Origin: Chlorocebus sabaeus
Taxonomy: Eukaryota; Chordata; Mammalia; Primates; Cercopithecidae
Direction: 5' to 3'
Assembly (NCBI RefSeq): GCF_047675955.1
Contig: NC_132911.1
Location: 20,792,565-20,856,564 of the forward strand
Length of the DNA stretch: 64,000 nt
A program made the translations under genes and the position numbers. The notes under the pieces are model-generated. The model was given only the letters and a program-made list of their open reading frames with translations, did not search any database and was not told the origin of the DNA. This document shows, piece by piece, positions 1 to 11,504 of this stretch (position 1 is the first letter of the stretch; each line of letters opens with the position of its first letter).

Positions 1-375
1 CACCGGGATCCAGTCTGGGAGTGGGGGTCAGTGGGAAGGGACACACTGGGATCTAGTCTGGGGCTGGGCATCAGTGTGAAAGGACCACACCGGGATCCAG
101 TCCGGGGCTGAGAGTCAGTGAGAAAGGACACACTGGGATCCAGCCCGGGGCTGGGGGTCAGTGAGAAAGGACGCACCGGGATCCAGTCTGGGGCTGGGGG
201 TCAGTGAGAAAGGACACACTGGGATCCAGTCCAGGCTGGGAGTCAGTGGGAAAGAACACACTGGGATCCAGTCCGGGACTGGGGATCAGTGAGAAAGGAC
301 ACACTGGGATCCAGTCTGGGCTTGGAGTCAGTGAAAGGACCACACCAGGACCCTGTCCAGGGCGCTGGCAGTCAG
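1..375. repeat. GC-rich 43-bp minisatellite, about 8.7 copies, cut by window edge
   Basis: The core GGGATCCAGTC recurs at 5, 48, 92, 135, 178, 221, 263 and 306, a spacing of 42-44 bp, with a degraded last unit near 347. Each unit has the form CACTGGGATCCAGTC-TGGGGCTGGG-GTCAGTGAGAAAGGACA with scattered substitutions. The array is already in phase at base 1, so it continues to the left. The short frames across it on both strands only reflect the absence of stops in the unit. Many GGG runs give G-quadruplex potential. Confidence 0.95.
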
Positions 376-815
376 TGGATTCCCAAGTGTAGGATTCTTC
401 CTGGGAGACTGCCGGTCGGTCAGGCCAGGGAAGCACACAGTGACCGCGGGTGGTGTTGCCTTTACTGCCAGAGACATTATCCCTGATGCTGGAACGCGGG
501 TGCTGTCCAGGGACTGCAGGTTCCAGCTCCTCCCTGCTGCTGGAACGGGATATAAGTCACCCAGGCCATCTTTCTGAAGCCAATTGCCCTCTGTGGACAC
601 CTAACTCAGGCTGCCAGTTATCTGCCTCTGGATTTATCATGCTTGAAATGAGGAATCAATTTCTTAAAAAATCATCTGCCCCAAGGAAGATAGTTCCGAT
701 ACCACTGGGCATCAAAGACGAAGAAATGGTAGGAGGTTGGGGGCGGGGAAGGCATTTTGACTCTCTTGAGGGCCTCCAGTCTCAAACTTATGGGCAGGTA
801 TCAAAGAATATTGGC
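376..815. other. Unassigned unique-looking sequence
   Basis: No recognisable repeat and no convincing gene. A 133-codon frame (450-851, +) runs into the neighbouring L2 and has no domain I recognise, so it is treated as chance. Confidence 0.5.
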
Positions 816-817
816 TG

Positions 818-1000
818 CACTTCATTCATTCATTCAATAAACAGTTACTGAGTGCCTCCTTCGTAACAGTTTCTCTGCTATGCATATGCTATGAAAACGA
901 CAGATTTCCTGCCTTCAGAGGTCTGGGGAAGCAGAAATCAAGCAAAGAATAACAAAAGGTGGTATGTGACATGCTCGGGCCAACTAACGCCAAGCAGTGA
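818..1000 (-). mobile_element. L2 LINE 3' end fragment
   Basis: CATTCATTCATTCAATAAACAG..TACTGAGTGCCTCC followed by a GATTTCCTGCCTTCAGAGG-like stretch is the reverse complement of the L2 3' terminus (..CTCAATAAATATTTGTTGAATGAATG). It is old and diverged, and its inner boundary is uncertain. Confidence 0.7.
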
Positions 1001-1098
1001 TGACGAGAGGTAGGCAGAGGAAGTGATCCTACACATTCTTTAGTTCAAACTCTCATTTCACAAGTAAGGGAAGCAAATCCTTGAAAGAGGAATATTTG

Positions 1099-1215
1099 TT
1101 AATTTCTTTAAAGAATTGTGTAGAGACGGGTCTACGTTGCCCAGGCTGGTCTTAAGCTCCTGGCCTCCCTCAAGCCTCCTACCTCAGTCTCAGGTGTGAG
1201 CCACAGTGCCGGGCT
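1099..1215 (-). mobile_element. Alu left-monomer fragment (AluJ or free-monomer type)
   Basis: Antisense left-arm sequence is present from GTAGAGACGGG through CCCAGGCTGGTCTTAAGCTCCTGGC to GTGAGCCACAGTGCCGGGCT. There is no right monomer and no T tract beyond the A-rich linker. The divergence suggests AluJ or FLAM age. Confidence 0.8.
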
Positions 1216-2998
1216 GAAAGGGGAATTTACTTAGAATAATTTAGTGCTGATGGGAAGTATTGCAGATGGTTCCAGGTATTCTCATCTGGCTGGTGTTAAT
1301 TCTTAGGGACTAGTGAGGAGATGGAAACCTTGGGTTCTGAGTTCAAGCTCTTTCAGAAAACCTTCACAAATGACATCAGCCTTAAATAATCCCTCCTTTT
1401 TCTGAACTCAAAGCTCTCTGTTGTCTGGCTTGCTCAGATTTAACACAGCATGTTCTGGATAGAGTGCACTGACCAGACGCAGCTCTTACATAATGAACTG
1501 TTTGGCTCCCCACATGCTACCAAGCTTAGGAGCTACAGTTACTCAACTCCCAAACAGAGTCTCACCCTCTGTGGAACAGTGAGTTAATATTATCCTCAGA
1601 GAGGTGAGGTCACTTTGATTATAGTCTCAGAGATCTTCTTTAAGGCAATATTACCACTGGACCTCCACTCTAACCTTGAACATTCTACTCCTCCAAGACT
1701 GGACTCCAGATTTTGCTCTTTAAAGTCATTCTTTGTTCCCTATAACCTGGACTGGGTTTTATCGGATCTCCCTTACTCTGTCTTGGCCCAGAACCAAGGG
1801 GCGACATTTCCCTTCCCCAAACTTCGACCTCCTAATGTATGGCACCTGCTGCCTCCTGCCTGCCCTTGCCCAAGCTGACCATCACCAGTCGGGACCTTTG
1901 CACCAAGGGTCTGCTCTCCGAGTCACATCTGATATGCCCCAACCTCAATCTTCGCATAGATTCCTGGTTAACTCACATGTCATCTGTCCTTTCTTTTCAT
2001 TCACTAATCTGTTGGTTTCAGACTTAACTTTCAACCAATTTCCATGTATAGATTTCCCTCCTGTTACAGATCCACAGCTAACACCCACCCTTCCTCAAAG
2101 TCCTAGTTCTAGATTCTTGGCAACATGCTACACTCTGGTCTTTATAGTCCACCCAGGTCTCAGGTGTCGTAGGTTTGCAGTGGTCTTTGAATGATGGGCA
2201 GATCCTTCCTGGATGGCCATCTCCAGCGTCGCTGGGACACTTGGTCAATCTGCAGCTGCTCTGATGACAACACAGGGGCCCCAGCACCACATCCCCCTTC
2301 CCATCCCAGCCTATAGTCCACTGTCCACAACTCCAATTCCAGGCCAAGGCTGATGCTTTCAACTCTTGGCTGGTCTCATCTCAGTTGCTCAGAAATCACA
2401 GGGATGTTGTCCATGCTCTAGAGGAATAAAAAAATCACCACCACTGTTCAGGTTCGACATTTTGCACCCAGGTTCCCACCGCACCCTGCTCTCCCCTTCT
2501 GTTCATCTTCTCCTCTCCTCCTCCTTCCCTCCCACTACCTACAAGGAAAAAGTAATAACAAATAGGAAGGCTAATTCTAAGTTTGTGAGCCCCAGCATGT
2601 ACGCTGGCCTGCCTTGAGTCCTGTTATTTTCTTCTATGTCTGGCTTTGACAAGACTGATGACATTTACGTTTTCCAAAAGCTTCAATAAAAGGCACTTTA
2701 GCTGCAATCACCTCCATCTAATTTCCCCAGTCAAATTTTTTCTTTTTTTTTTCTTTGCTTAAATCACACAACAGAACTAAGGCCTGAGCTGCTCTGACAA
2801 CTTGTCACCAAATAGGGCTCAGCCCAAATGGGCTGTCTTGAGAACCAAGGACAAAAGTGGGGGAAAATGGACTAAGTGGCCTGAAAATGAAGTGAAAGGC
2901 TGCAGAAAAAGAGGAGATTGGCAGGAGTCAATTTGTTAAAGTTCTAGAACAGGTGGCTTGGTGCTGTGTGGGGCCCAGAATAAACAGAAAATATGTCA
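1216..2998. other. Long stretch without recognised repeat or gene
   Basis: The sequence is pyrimidine-biased from about 1640 to 2560. The longest frame is 153 codons (1733-2194, +) with no recognised domain. A poly-T tract lies at 2740-2752, and an AATAAA at about 2687 has no upstream exon support. An old LTR too diverged to name cannot be excluded. Confidence 0.45.
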
Positions 2999-3300
2999 TT
3001 TTTTTTTTTTTTTTTTTTGAGATGAAGTCTCACTCTTGTCTCCCAGGCTGGAGTGCGGTGGCATGATCTTGGCTCAATGCAACCTCTGCCTCCCGGGTTC
3101 AAACGATTCTCCTGCCTCAGCCTCCTGAGTAGCTGGGATTACAGGCACCTGCCACCATGCTCGGCTAATTTTTGTATTTTCAGTAGAGACAGGGCTTCAC
3201 ATGTTGGCCAGGCTGGTCTCAAACTCCTGACCTCAGGTGATCCGCCTGCCTCAGCCTCCCAAAGTGCTGGGATTACAGGAGTGAGCCACTGCACCCAGCC
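2999..3300 (-). mobile_element. AluS, full length, antisense
   Basis: A T tract (2999-3018) is followed by both arms and ends GAGCCACTGCACCCAGCC. AluS-type states include AGGTGATCCGCCTGCCTCAGCC and CAAACGATTCTCC. Flanks AAAATATGTCATTT (about 2988-3001) and AAAAGATGTTATTT (3301-3314) look like an aged target-site duplication (12 of 14 match). Confidence 0.97.
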
Positions 3301-3345
3301 AAAAGATGTTATTTCTCTAGAGAGGAATAAGGGGGTGTTATATCT

Positions 3346-3640
3346 GGCCAGGTGCAGTGGCTCATGCCTATAATCCCAGCAATTAGGGAGGCCAAGGCAG
3401 GTGGATCACTGGAGGCCAGGAGTTTGAGACCAGCCTTGCCAGCATGGTGAAACCCCATCTCTACTAAAAATACAAAAATTAGCCGGCGTATTGGTATGCA
3501 CCTATAGTCCCAGCTACTTGGGAGGCTGAGATGGGAGAATCACTTGAACCCAGGAGGCAGAGGTTACAATGAGTCAAGATTGCACCATTATACTCCAGCC
3601 TGGGTGACAGAGCAAGACTCCATCTCAAAACAAACAAAAA
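3346..3640 (+). mobile_element. AluS, full length, sense
   Basis: It starts GGCCAGGTGCAGTGGCTCATG, has both arms, and ends in a CAAAACAAACAAAAA tail. It lies head-to-head with the antisense Alu at 2999-3300, separated by only 45 bp. Confidence 0.97.
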
Positions 3641-3907
3641 CAGCGTTCTATGTCCGGAATGAGAAAATAACACCATTGCCCATGGGAGTCTTCATCCTAG
3701 AGAGAGAATGTGGCTGGCACAGGGTACCCACCTTACGGTAGAACCCAAGAGGAAGGGATGAATGGATACCTCTCTTTTGCACAACAACTCTGAATAGCAG
3801 GATAGTGTGCTGGAGAAACGAAGGCCCAGACTTTTTGCCCAGAGCTGCACAGTGACTAAGAACATGAAGGAAACACATTCGATGCAACAATGCATTCATT
3901 GTTAAAA

Positions 3908-4745
3908 TAAATGTGTTCATTGAAGAACTATGTGCGTACAGAAAAGTATTCAAATCAGGAGGGCTCATCTCAATCAGTTTTCATAAAGCAAACTTGCACC
4001 ACCACCCAGATCCAGGCAAAGAACATTTCAAGAAGCTCTGCTCCTGCTCTCACTTGGTCACTCACTCCCTGAAAGGTATTATCATCCTCATTTGTAAAAC
4101 CAGTGATCAGTTGAACCTATTTTTGAATTTAATATAAATGCAATCATATATATAATATGTACCTTTCTGTGTCTAGTTCACATTTGTAGATATGGCGATG
4201 TCATTCATTTTCATTGTTATATCATATTCCTTGTAATTATATCACAATTATTTATTCATCATACTATTGACAGATCTTTGTGTTCTTTCTAGCACTTGTG
4301 AATAATAAGACTCTGAACATTATCTCTGGCTTGGTGCACATAAACACTCATTTCCGTTTGGGTGCACATGTAGAGAAGCATTGCTAGTTCATGGGATACT
4401 TGTGTGCAGTCAGCTTTAGTAGGTCCTGCCAAGCAATTTTCCAAAGTGGTTGTACCAGTTCATTCTCTTCCCAGCAGAGTATGAGAGGCCCAGTTGCTCT
4501 ACGTTCTTACCAGCACTTGATGTTTCAATTTTATAGCTTTGGTAAGTGTGTGTGGTTTTAATTTGCAGTTCACTGTCAACTAAAGTTTTGTACCTTTCCA
4601 TGTGTTACTGACCACTTGGATATCTTTTGTAAGCCTTCTGTCTATTTTTCTAAGGTGTGTATTTTTCTAACATATTATTTATCTTTTTCTCACTGACTTA
4701 TAGTTCTTTATATATTCTGGAGATGAGTCTTTTGTTGCTTACATG
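3908..4745 (-). mobile_element. Old L1 (L1M/HAL1-like) 3' region, antisense
   Basis: The order of landmarks is that of an antisense L1M 3' end: ACCACCCAGATCCAGGCAAAG, TATAAATGCAATCATATATA, TATTTATTCATC..ACTATTGACAG, TTTTCCAAAGTGGTTGTACC, TTTTAATTTGCAG and GTTCTTTATATATTCTGGAG. It is highly decayed with no intact frame. Confidence 0.85.
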
Positions 4746-5625
4746 TATCCCAACAGAAGTTGTGGCATGTCACTTACAGAACTTCATGCCACCAATCTCA
4801 ATCCTTTACTCTTTTTCTCACCCATCTCCCAACTTTGCTTTTGATCTGATGTCACTTGTCCCATTCTCTCTATGATCAACCCAGGCTCCCACAAATATGT
4901 CTTATTCCTCCATGTGGCCTAAGCATCACACCCAGAGGCAATGTGGCTAATGGCAGACAGATGCAAGTTCACCTAGACCCTGTACTCCAGCCCTGGTCCA
5001 TGCAGCAGCCCTAAAATAGCCCCAAGACTCACCTAGGACTTCGAGCCTAATAAGCGTCAGGGTGGAGGTGAGCCCTATGGAGAATAGGGGACAATGCTTT
5101 CATCTTCTCTGGGCTCTAGAACAGTGTGGGGGCCAGACATATCAGTGGGAGAGTTTCTGTGGAAAATGGTAAACACTGAGAGAAGACAGACTTTGTATAG
5201 AACATTTGTTTCATAGGTTGAAAAGGCTACTGGTCTGGCTAGAAACTGGGGGACCAAAATCTTACCTTGTCACTGCCTCGGGTGAGTAGCCTATGTTGGT
5301 TTGCCCAGGATTGTCCAGGTTTTAGATTTTAAAGTCTTGCACCCTGTGGAACCCTTCAGTGCCAGGGCAATTGATCACCCTGTTGCTGCCTAAATAGCTG
5401 TGTGTTTGAGAAAAATGACTTCCTTTCTCTGGGCTAGAAAACTCATCTGTAAGTTGATTTGGGAGTAGGATAGAGGAACTCTACTTTTCCTTTTATATCT
5501 GATTCTCTTTATTGTTGTTGCTTTTCCAGGATATTCCAATAACTTACAGTCAAGAGGCCGATGCAAAAATTCCATGATGGAGGTGGGTGTGGTAACCTTG
5601 CCAAAATAAGAATGGCTACAGTGCT
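4746..5625. other. Unassigned sequence
   Basis: No repeat family or gene recognised. Short open frames show no family resemblance. Confidence 0.45.
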
Positions 5626-5845
5626 GCGGGCCACCACCATGTGCCAGGCACTGTACTCTGGGTTCTAGGGTCCAAATACCCTTTCATCTTCATGTCGTCC
5701 CTGGAATATAAGCATCAGTGTCACCATTTCATTTATGTATGAGGAAAGAGAGGCTCAGAGAGTTTGAGCACTGTGCCCAACACAAGATGGCTATGCAAAG
5801 GACTAGTATTTAGCCTCTGACCTGTCTGTTTCCAAAGCCCTGGGG
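5625..5845 (-). mobile_element. MIR SINE
   Basis: CATGTGCCAGGCACTGTACTC..CACCATTTCATTT..GAGGAAAGAGAGGCTCAGAG..GGCTATGCAAAGGACTAG is the reverse complement of the tRNA-derived MIR SINE, whose sense strand reads CTCTGTGCCTCAGTTTCC. Confidence 0.85.
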
Positions 5846-6780
5846 TTAGTTGCTGTGTTAAACCAACCGGCAGGTAACTGCAGGTTACTGTATAGGCAGT
5901 TACCCTGCTTTCCTGACATCAGTTGTAAAACAATCCTCTCTCACCTGCCTGCCTTACACCTGTCCCATGGCAAAGCACTTTCATAGGCATCATCTCATCC
6001 AATAACTACCTGACATGGTGGTCAGGAAATCAAGTAAGAGCCTTGAATACTTTAAAAAAATTTTTAATCAAACGAATTGTTATTAATAATGCTTGGAGAA
6101 AGGAGAGGTGTATCGTGCAGCTTGGGTAACTAGGATGTGGAGGTTTCAGAAAATGCTTCCCCTCTGAATGAAGCTATCCAAACTTCTTCCATGTGTCTAA
6201 AGAGACTGGAAGTTCCTTCAGAAAGAGAAAAATATTTATGTAAGAATTAAAGAGAAAGCAAGAGCCGGGGAACCCAACAATCCATTTCTAAGAGTCTACT
6301 CCCAAAAGCACAAGAATTTACTGGAAATACAGATTTGGACACTTAAACTGTGTTTCCCAAGCTGTTTTCACATCTCAAATGTTATGAAAATCCATGTCAG
6401 ATCCTCTCTGAACACAAAGATTGGACTCTTTGGTCATTGAAAGACTAGGCAAGCATTGGTCCAGATAACAAGTAAAAGAAAACAAAACAACAACAAGTAT
6501 CAAAGTAATAATAGGACTAGAAGAGATAAGTTAAAAGCCCAGCAGAGGAGACTAAATATTGTCTTGGATGGTTCCGTGCCTGAGCTGTAGACTCTAAGAG
6601 GATTTTTAGATGTCAAGGGGAAAAGAAATTCCTATTCCCAGGACCTCCTCTTGAGGTCTTAATGAAAGTTATAGACCTTTACCCCAGGAAAATATATGAA
6701 CATACAATTGCACATAGAGAATGTTACATCTGGTTCAGGGGGTTCACAGATCCAAAGCCCAGCCCTGGGATCTTGAATCA
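5846..6780. other. Mostly unassigned, with weak MIR-like and L1-like pieces
   Basis: GCACTTTCATAGGCATCATCTC (about 5972-5995) resembles an antisense MIR piece. ACCCAACAATCCATTTCTAAGAG..TACTCCCAAAAGC (about 6270-6310) resembles an old L1 ORF2 segment in sense. Both are too weak to delimit. Confidence 0.4.
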
Positions 6781-6789
6781 TCACCAAAC

Positions 6790-6910
6790 CCCCATTTTCA
6801 CGAGAAAGAAACTTAAGACCCATAAACACAGGGTGGCTTCCTCAAGGCCAGCAAGTTGGTGGATTATGGACTCAAAAGGGCCTCACAGGTTTCCTGTCTC
6901 TAGATCAGAA
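6790..6910 (-). mobile_element. MIR fragment
   Basis: CCATTTTCACGAGAAAGAAACTTAAGACCC..GGCTTCCTCAAGGCCAGCAAGTTGG follows the antisense MIR order (CCCATTTTACAGATGAGGAAACTG..CAAGGTCACACAGC). Confidence 0.6.
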
Positions 6911-8170
6911 CTATTCCCTTGGAAGGAAGCTGGAAGAAACTCCTGTCTTCAATGACAGAGTCAAAGTCTATTAAACATCCTAAAACCATCTTCAGTCTTG
7001 CTGTCCATATCAGAAGGTCCACTGATGTGCCCCCCAACCTGGGTGTGTTTCTGGTGTGATACCTCACCATGAAGATGCACTGGGATTCAGGGTAAGCTGA
7101 GCTACCTTCCCTGAAGCTTAAAGAGATTCCCCAAGCCATTCCCAATCAGAATAGATATGAACATATGGCCAAAACAAATTCCATAAATGACACTGGCCAT
7201 GATTCTAAACCCACTTTCCAGACAGCAAAAAAACACCTCATCTTTGTCCTGGCTCGCAAAACAGAAGTTTTCTGTATTCCTCGAGCCCATCAGAAAGAAA
7301 GGGGGTGGCTTGCCTTTTATCCAGAGGATATCTCAGAGCCTCCCACCCCTACTTCTTGAGGCTAAGGCAGAAAGGGTCGTGACTGTGTGTGAATTGCTGT
7401 GTCAGCACTCCTGGGGGCAGAAAAGGGGAAATGCCAGGTGGTGTCATCAGGAGATGAGTTCACAGCCTAACAGGGCCCAGTGGGGATGAGTTCCCCAAGG
7501 GGAAGCTCTCCATCTTCATTCTCATGTTCCCTGGCTGAGCAGGAGGTTCCAACAGCTTCGTAGCAGCTGGCTGATGCCCAGAAGGCGATGAGCAGATAAT
7601 ATAGATAAAGTCTTTGGATGATTGCTAACTTGATTATTTCTATCAACGTATTATAATTCTTGGAATGGCTCACCCTACTTTCAACCAGCCCTGCCCCACC
7701 TCCCCTCCACTACCTGGCTCTCTAGTTCTCTCCTGCTCATTTTCTTTCTCTTCTTCTCACCCTTTACACAGGGCTGTCCAATTAATTTACTTACAGAAAA
7801 CAAAATCCACTGTTGGGAGCCTTTGCTTTCAAAGGCCGATTCCCTGCTGCCTTACAACTGCTTCTAAGCAGAGAAAGTCATTAGGAGGGAGGGGTGGCTC
7901 TCCTCCACCGCTCCTTCATGGCTTCAGGGTGCTTGTGTTCTTTGCTGGTGCTGCAGAGCCCTCACAACCACAGGGAGGCAGAGGTGGAAAAGCCAGGGGG
8001 AGAGAGAAGGAGAGATTTTTTCCAGGGGACTAGTGTGTGCTCGGGGAAGCAGAAGCTCCAAGGTCTGGATTTTCATTTCCAGAGAAAACAGCTGTGACCA
8101 CTGAGAAAACCTTTATGTCTAATTTAACCCAAGCTTGCATCTCCAGTGGCCTGCTATTAAAACACCTGGT
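6911..8170. other. Unassigned sequence
   Basis: No interspersed repeat or gene recognised. Frames of up to 122 codons (7665-8033, +) have no family signal. Confidence 0.45.
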
Positions 8171-8179
8171 GGGTGGGTT

Positions 8180-8305
8180 TGTTGGTTGGTTGGTTGCTGT
8201 TAAAATAGATACCTGGTTGGTTGATTGGCTGGCTGGTTGGTTGGTTGCTGTTAAAATAAATACTTGATTGGTTGATTGGCTGGCTGGCTGGTTAGTTGTT
8301 GGTTT
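8180..8305. repeat. 51-bp tandem duplication built on TGGT/TGGC tetranucleotides
   Basis: GGTTGCTGTTAAAATAGATAC (8193) recurs as GGTTGCTGTTAAAATAAATAC (8244), and both copies are followed by TTGATTGGCTGGCT. The period is 51 bp, with about two full copies embedded in GGTT/GGCT tetranucleotide repeats. Confidence 0.93.
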
Positions 8306-8855
8306 TAGGGCAACGTTTATCTGTGAACCTACAAGATCACTGAGGGACCACCACACCTCTTGCCTTCCCGACCTCAGCACTTCTATTCTCTCCTTTTGGC
8401 TGAAAATTTGGCATAAATGACAGAAACAACTTCAAAACATTGCAGCTTCCTCACTGCATCAGGGACTTTATTGTGACATCTGGTAGTTTTCCACTGTCCT
8501 GCCTGGGATGCAGCAGCTTGTGTAACAGCTTTTTTGGGGTATCCCTCTGCCTCATCCAATTCCTCAGGTCCCGCACACCTACATCACTCTCCCCCAGAAG
8601 AGGATGCTCCTGCCAGCTTCCGCAACATTTTCCCATCCTCCCAGTGATCCCAGCACCAGGGGCTCCCAGGCTATGAATATTCACCACTCGTCCCTGTAAG
8701 TCATATTCAATGAATCAGCAACTCCCCCGTTCAGCATTTTCTGCACATGGCATCCAGGACTCTGCTTGTCTTTCCATTTCCCGTGTACCATCTTACAAGG
8801 GATGAGCTCTTTGTGCTTTCTTTTTAAATTATATTATTGTGTCTTACTTAACAGA
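8306..8855. other. Unassigned sequence
   Basis: Nothing recognised on either strand. Confidence 0.45.
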
Positions 8856-8857
8856 CC

Positions 8858-9085
8858 CTATGCAAGGTTCAGTTATGTACCAGACAGTTTCCTAAGCATT
8901 TTGTAAATATTGACTCATTTAATTCTCATGCCAGTCCTCATTTTACAAGTCGAGAAACCAAGGCAGGGAACATTTTGGTGACTTGCTCATGGTCACACAG
9001 CCACAGTGGCAGAGCCAGGATTCTCACCCAGGCTAACTGCCTCTTAGTCCATGCTCTCAACCATGGTGCTATCATGCTTCTCTCC
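8858..9085 (-). mobile_element. MIR SINE, nearly full length
   Basis: GTACCAGACAGTTTCCTAAGC..GACTCATTTAATTCTCATG..GGTCACACAGCCACAGTGGCAGAGCCAGGATTC..CATGCTCTCAACCATGGTGCTAT covers the antisense MIR core and reaches the tRNA-derived head. Confidence 0.93.
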
Positions 9086-10405
9086 TGCTGCTTTGGCCAG
9101 AGCCTGCCCGTCCCAGGAAACAGGTGCCTTCTCACCATCCTCCTTGCCTCCTGTTGCTCCATCCCCACTTATGCCATATTAGCTTCAGAAATGTTCTGTG
9201 TCAAGGGCTGTTTCCCCTCCATTCTCCTGACCATCTTCCCTGTAATTGCTGGCTCCAAAATGAACAACAGAAGCCATCAGCTCGCACACATCCAAGCCTT
9301 ATCTTTTCACTTCCCATATCCCCCTTGTGATGAACTACAACGATGCCCAGATGTGCTCAAAAGCAGAGGGCTTTAAACCTGCAGGGCCATTGCTGGCCAT
9401 ACCTAGGGTCAAAAGTCAAGGCCTTCTGAAATGCTCACCCCCAAAATCCCTTGCCAGCAGAGTCCATCCCTATGAATCTGTCCAAACCCAACAGGCACAC
9501 ACCTCTTAATTCACTCAACTTGTATTTGCATAATGTCCCATAGCCTATAATTCAAATCTCCACCCCAATCCTGTCACCCTTCTCTGCTTCTTGCAACTCC
9601 TCAGCCAAAGGCAGCCAAAAGTAGGTAGCCAAACGTAGGTAGATAACATCAGTATCTGACCTTGGCTTCTGTCCTTACACATGAGGCTTAAGGGGCTTAG
9701 CCGGACCCTGGCAGGGTCTGACTCTGGTCCATTTACACTTGGAATCTTATTACTCTCACTCAGGTGCCCTGAGCTTGAATGGCCCCTCTGATGCCCTGTG
9801 CTCAGCCCGTGCCAGGCTTCTACAGGATATGCCTAATTAAAAACCACCTCATCTTCCCACTTCCACTAGGAATAGCTACTGTCTGCTTCTCTTCCAAAAT
9901 CTGCATCTCATTTGTTACCAGTACTTTCTCCCTGTGGGTCCTTTCAGTTTTCCAGAGCCTATTAAAACAGCCATGTCTGCCTTATTGATATGAGATTCGG
10001 TTACGATATATGCAATTTCCTTCCTTTCATGTCCAGGGCAATTTACTCTTCCTCTTCTTCCACATGTCACATGCTTTCTGTCCTTCTCCTGCATTCTTTC
10101 TTTTCCCAGGCTGGGATTTGAGTTTGAGATGGATATTGCCACCGTCATCCCCTATTACTCAAGTTTGGTGGGATGGGAGGAAAGGGACTTCTTGTGTTTC
10201 TGACTTGGAAACTGGGTACTGGGTACATTATTGAATTGGCCTCCACAAAGGAAAAGAAATGCAAGCTATGGCCACCAGATACCAGTATGTGAGTTGGGGT
10301 AGGGGGAGCAACCTTGAGATGGTTTTAGCAGCAATGCACTGGTTTTTGCATCTACTCTACAATTCCTATCTTATGAAATTGGCAACTCCAGACTAAGAGA
10401 TGTTG
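9086..10405. other. Long unassigned stretch
   Basis: Pyrimidine-rich blocks and a local AGGTAGCCAAA/CGTAGGTAG doublet near 9622-9645 are all that stands out. The longest frame is 133 codons (8975-9376, +), half of it inside the MIR. Confidence 0.45.
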
Positions 10406-10411
10406 TTGAAT

Positions 10412-10522
10412 AAATGATGGATGGGAAAGGAAAAGAAGTGGAGAGGAAGAGAGGTGGAAGAAAGAAAAGGATGAAAGGAGGAAGAAACAAAAGAAGGAAG
10501 GTAGAAGGGATGGAAGGAAGCT
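10412..10522. repeat. Purine-rich (GGAA) low-complexity tract
   Basis: The + strand is almost entirely A and G (GGAAAGGAAAAGAAGTGGAG..GGAAGGTAGAAGGGATGG). No fixed period. Confidence 0.85.
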
Positions 10523-11130
10523 TTATAGGATGCTTAGAACAAGCTTCTAGCACTTCATTAGCTACCCAAGACATCAACCAAACAATGACTAGCCGGGGTT
10601 AGAGTGGCAACTCTGTCTTCAAGTTATGAATGTTAGCAACCATAATTCTAACTGTTAACATCTATATATTTTCACAGTTTACAACCACTGTACTAGTACT
10701 TGTTAACATAAATCTGGCTCCCCTAAGACTAAATAGCTGTTGTGGCCTGGAGCTAGAAAGCAGCTTTTTGGACTCAGAGGCCTGTTCCCCTGCACCACAT
10801 AGCCACAGACAGAGAAGGGTACAGCCATGTTCTGTCCTGTGCTTTCAGGGTGGCCCAAAGAGCTTACCAGCCCAAAAACGGTTGTGGTCAGGACTGCAGT
10901 ACACTGGAATGCTATGTTGGCTTTGGGCTCAGCAGTGTCATTTGCAACCCATACTCTCCAGCTTGCTCAGTAATGTGTAACAAATGGAAACCTCCTAAAC
11001 TACTCCTAAAGCTCAGGGCTAAAAGACAAGCTCTCCCAAATTTGTCTTAGATGCTCCCTTAGGATTGAGCTCACCTTTCTGGATTTCTGATAAGAAAAAG
11101 TGAGAAGAGGCAGGAAGGATGCAGTTAGTT
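10523..11130. other. Unassigned sequence
   Basis: A possible decayed antisense MIR lies at 10640-10800 (AACATCTATATATTTTCACAG..GGAGCTAGAAAGCAG..GGACTCAGAGGCC) but is too weak to call. Confidence 0.4.
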
Positions 11131-11132
11131 GC

Positions 11133-11350
11133 AGCCAAGAATATTGGCTCTGGAGCCAGTCTGCCCGGGTTCATATACTTGCTGCACTATGCCCTAGTGA
11201 ATTGTGAATTGGGGCAAATGACTCTCTGGGCCTCTTGCTTCTCATCTGTAAGATGGAGATGATAATCATACCTGGCTCATAGGGCTTGTTGTGAAGATTA
11301 AATTAAAACACGTAACTATCTATAACAGAACTTGGCACACTGCCAGTGTT
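11133..11350 (+). mobile_element. MIR SINE, sense
   Basis: TATTGGCTCTGGAGCCAGTCTGCCCGGGTTCA (retaining a B-box-like GGTTCA), then CTCATCTGTAAGATGGAGATGATAAT, GGCTTGTTGTGAAGATTAAA and CTTGGCACACTGCC. The order matches sense MIR across almost its full length. Confidence 0.95.
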
Positions 11351-11504
11351 TCACAAATAGTGCTGCAATTAATTCAGTTTTTGTTGTTGTTACAAAAAAG
11401 GTACATCCTTACCTATGGGTAAAAGGAAATTTGGAGAAAGTTCCTGAAAGAGTAGAAAGGACATAACTCACCCCTTTTAAAATCTTGCACTGAGGCATTG
11501 TGTA

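Noticed and set aside
1..375. CRISPR-like regular repeats
   Set aside because: Units are directly joined without unique spacers and the window is vertebrate DNA; it is a minisatellite.
1733..2194. 153-codon sense frame
   Set aside because: Low stop density in a pyrimidine-biased stretch; two other frames overlap it and none resembles a known protein.
2680..2695. AATAAA as a gene polyadenylation site
   Set aside because: No exon or conserved 3'UTR upstream; the hexamer is frequent by chance and in L1/LTR/L2 ends throughout the window.
11133..11350. tRNA-like A/B box sequence
   Set aside because: GGTTCA and flanks belong to the tRNA-derived head of MIR; no cloverleaf can be drawn.
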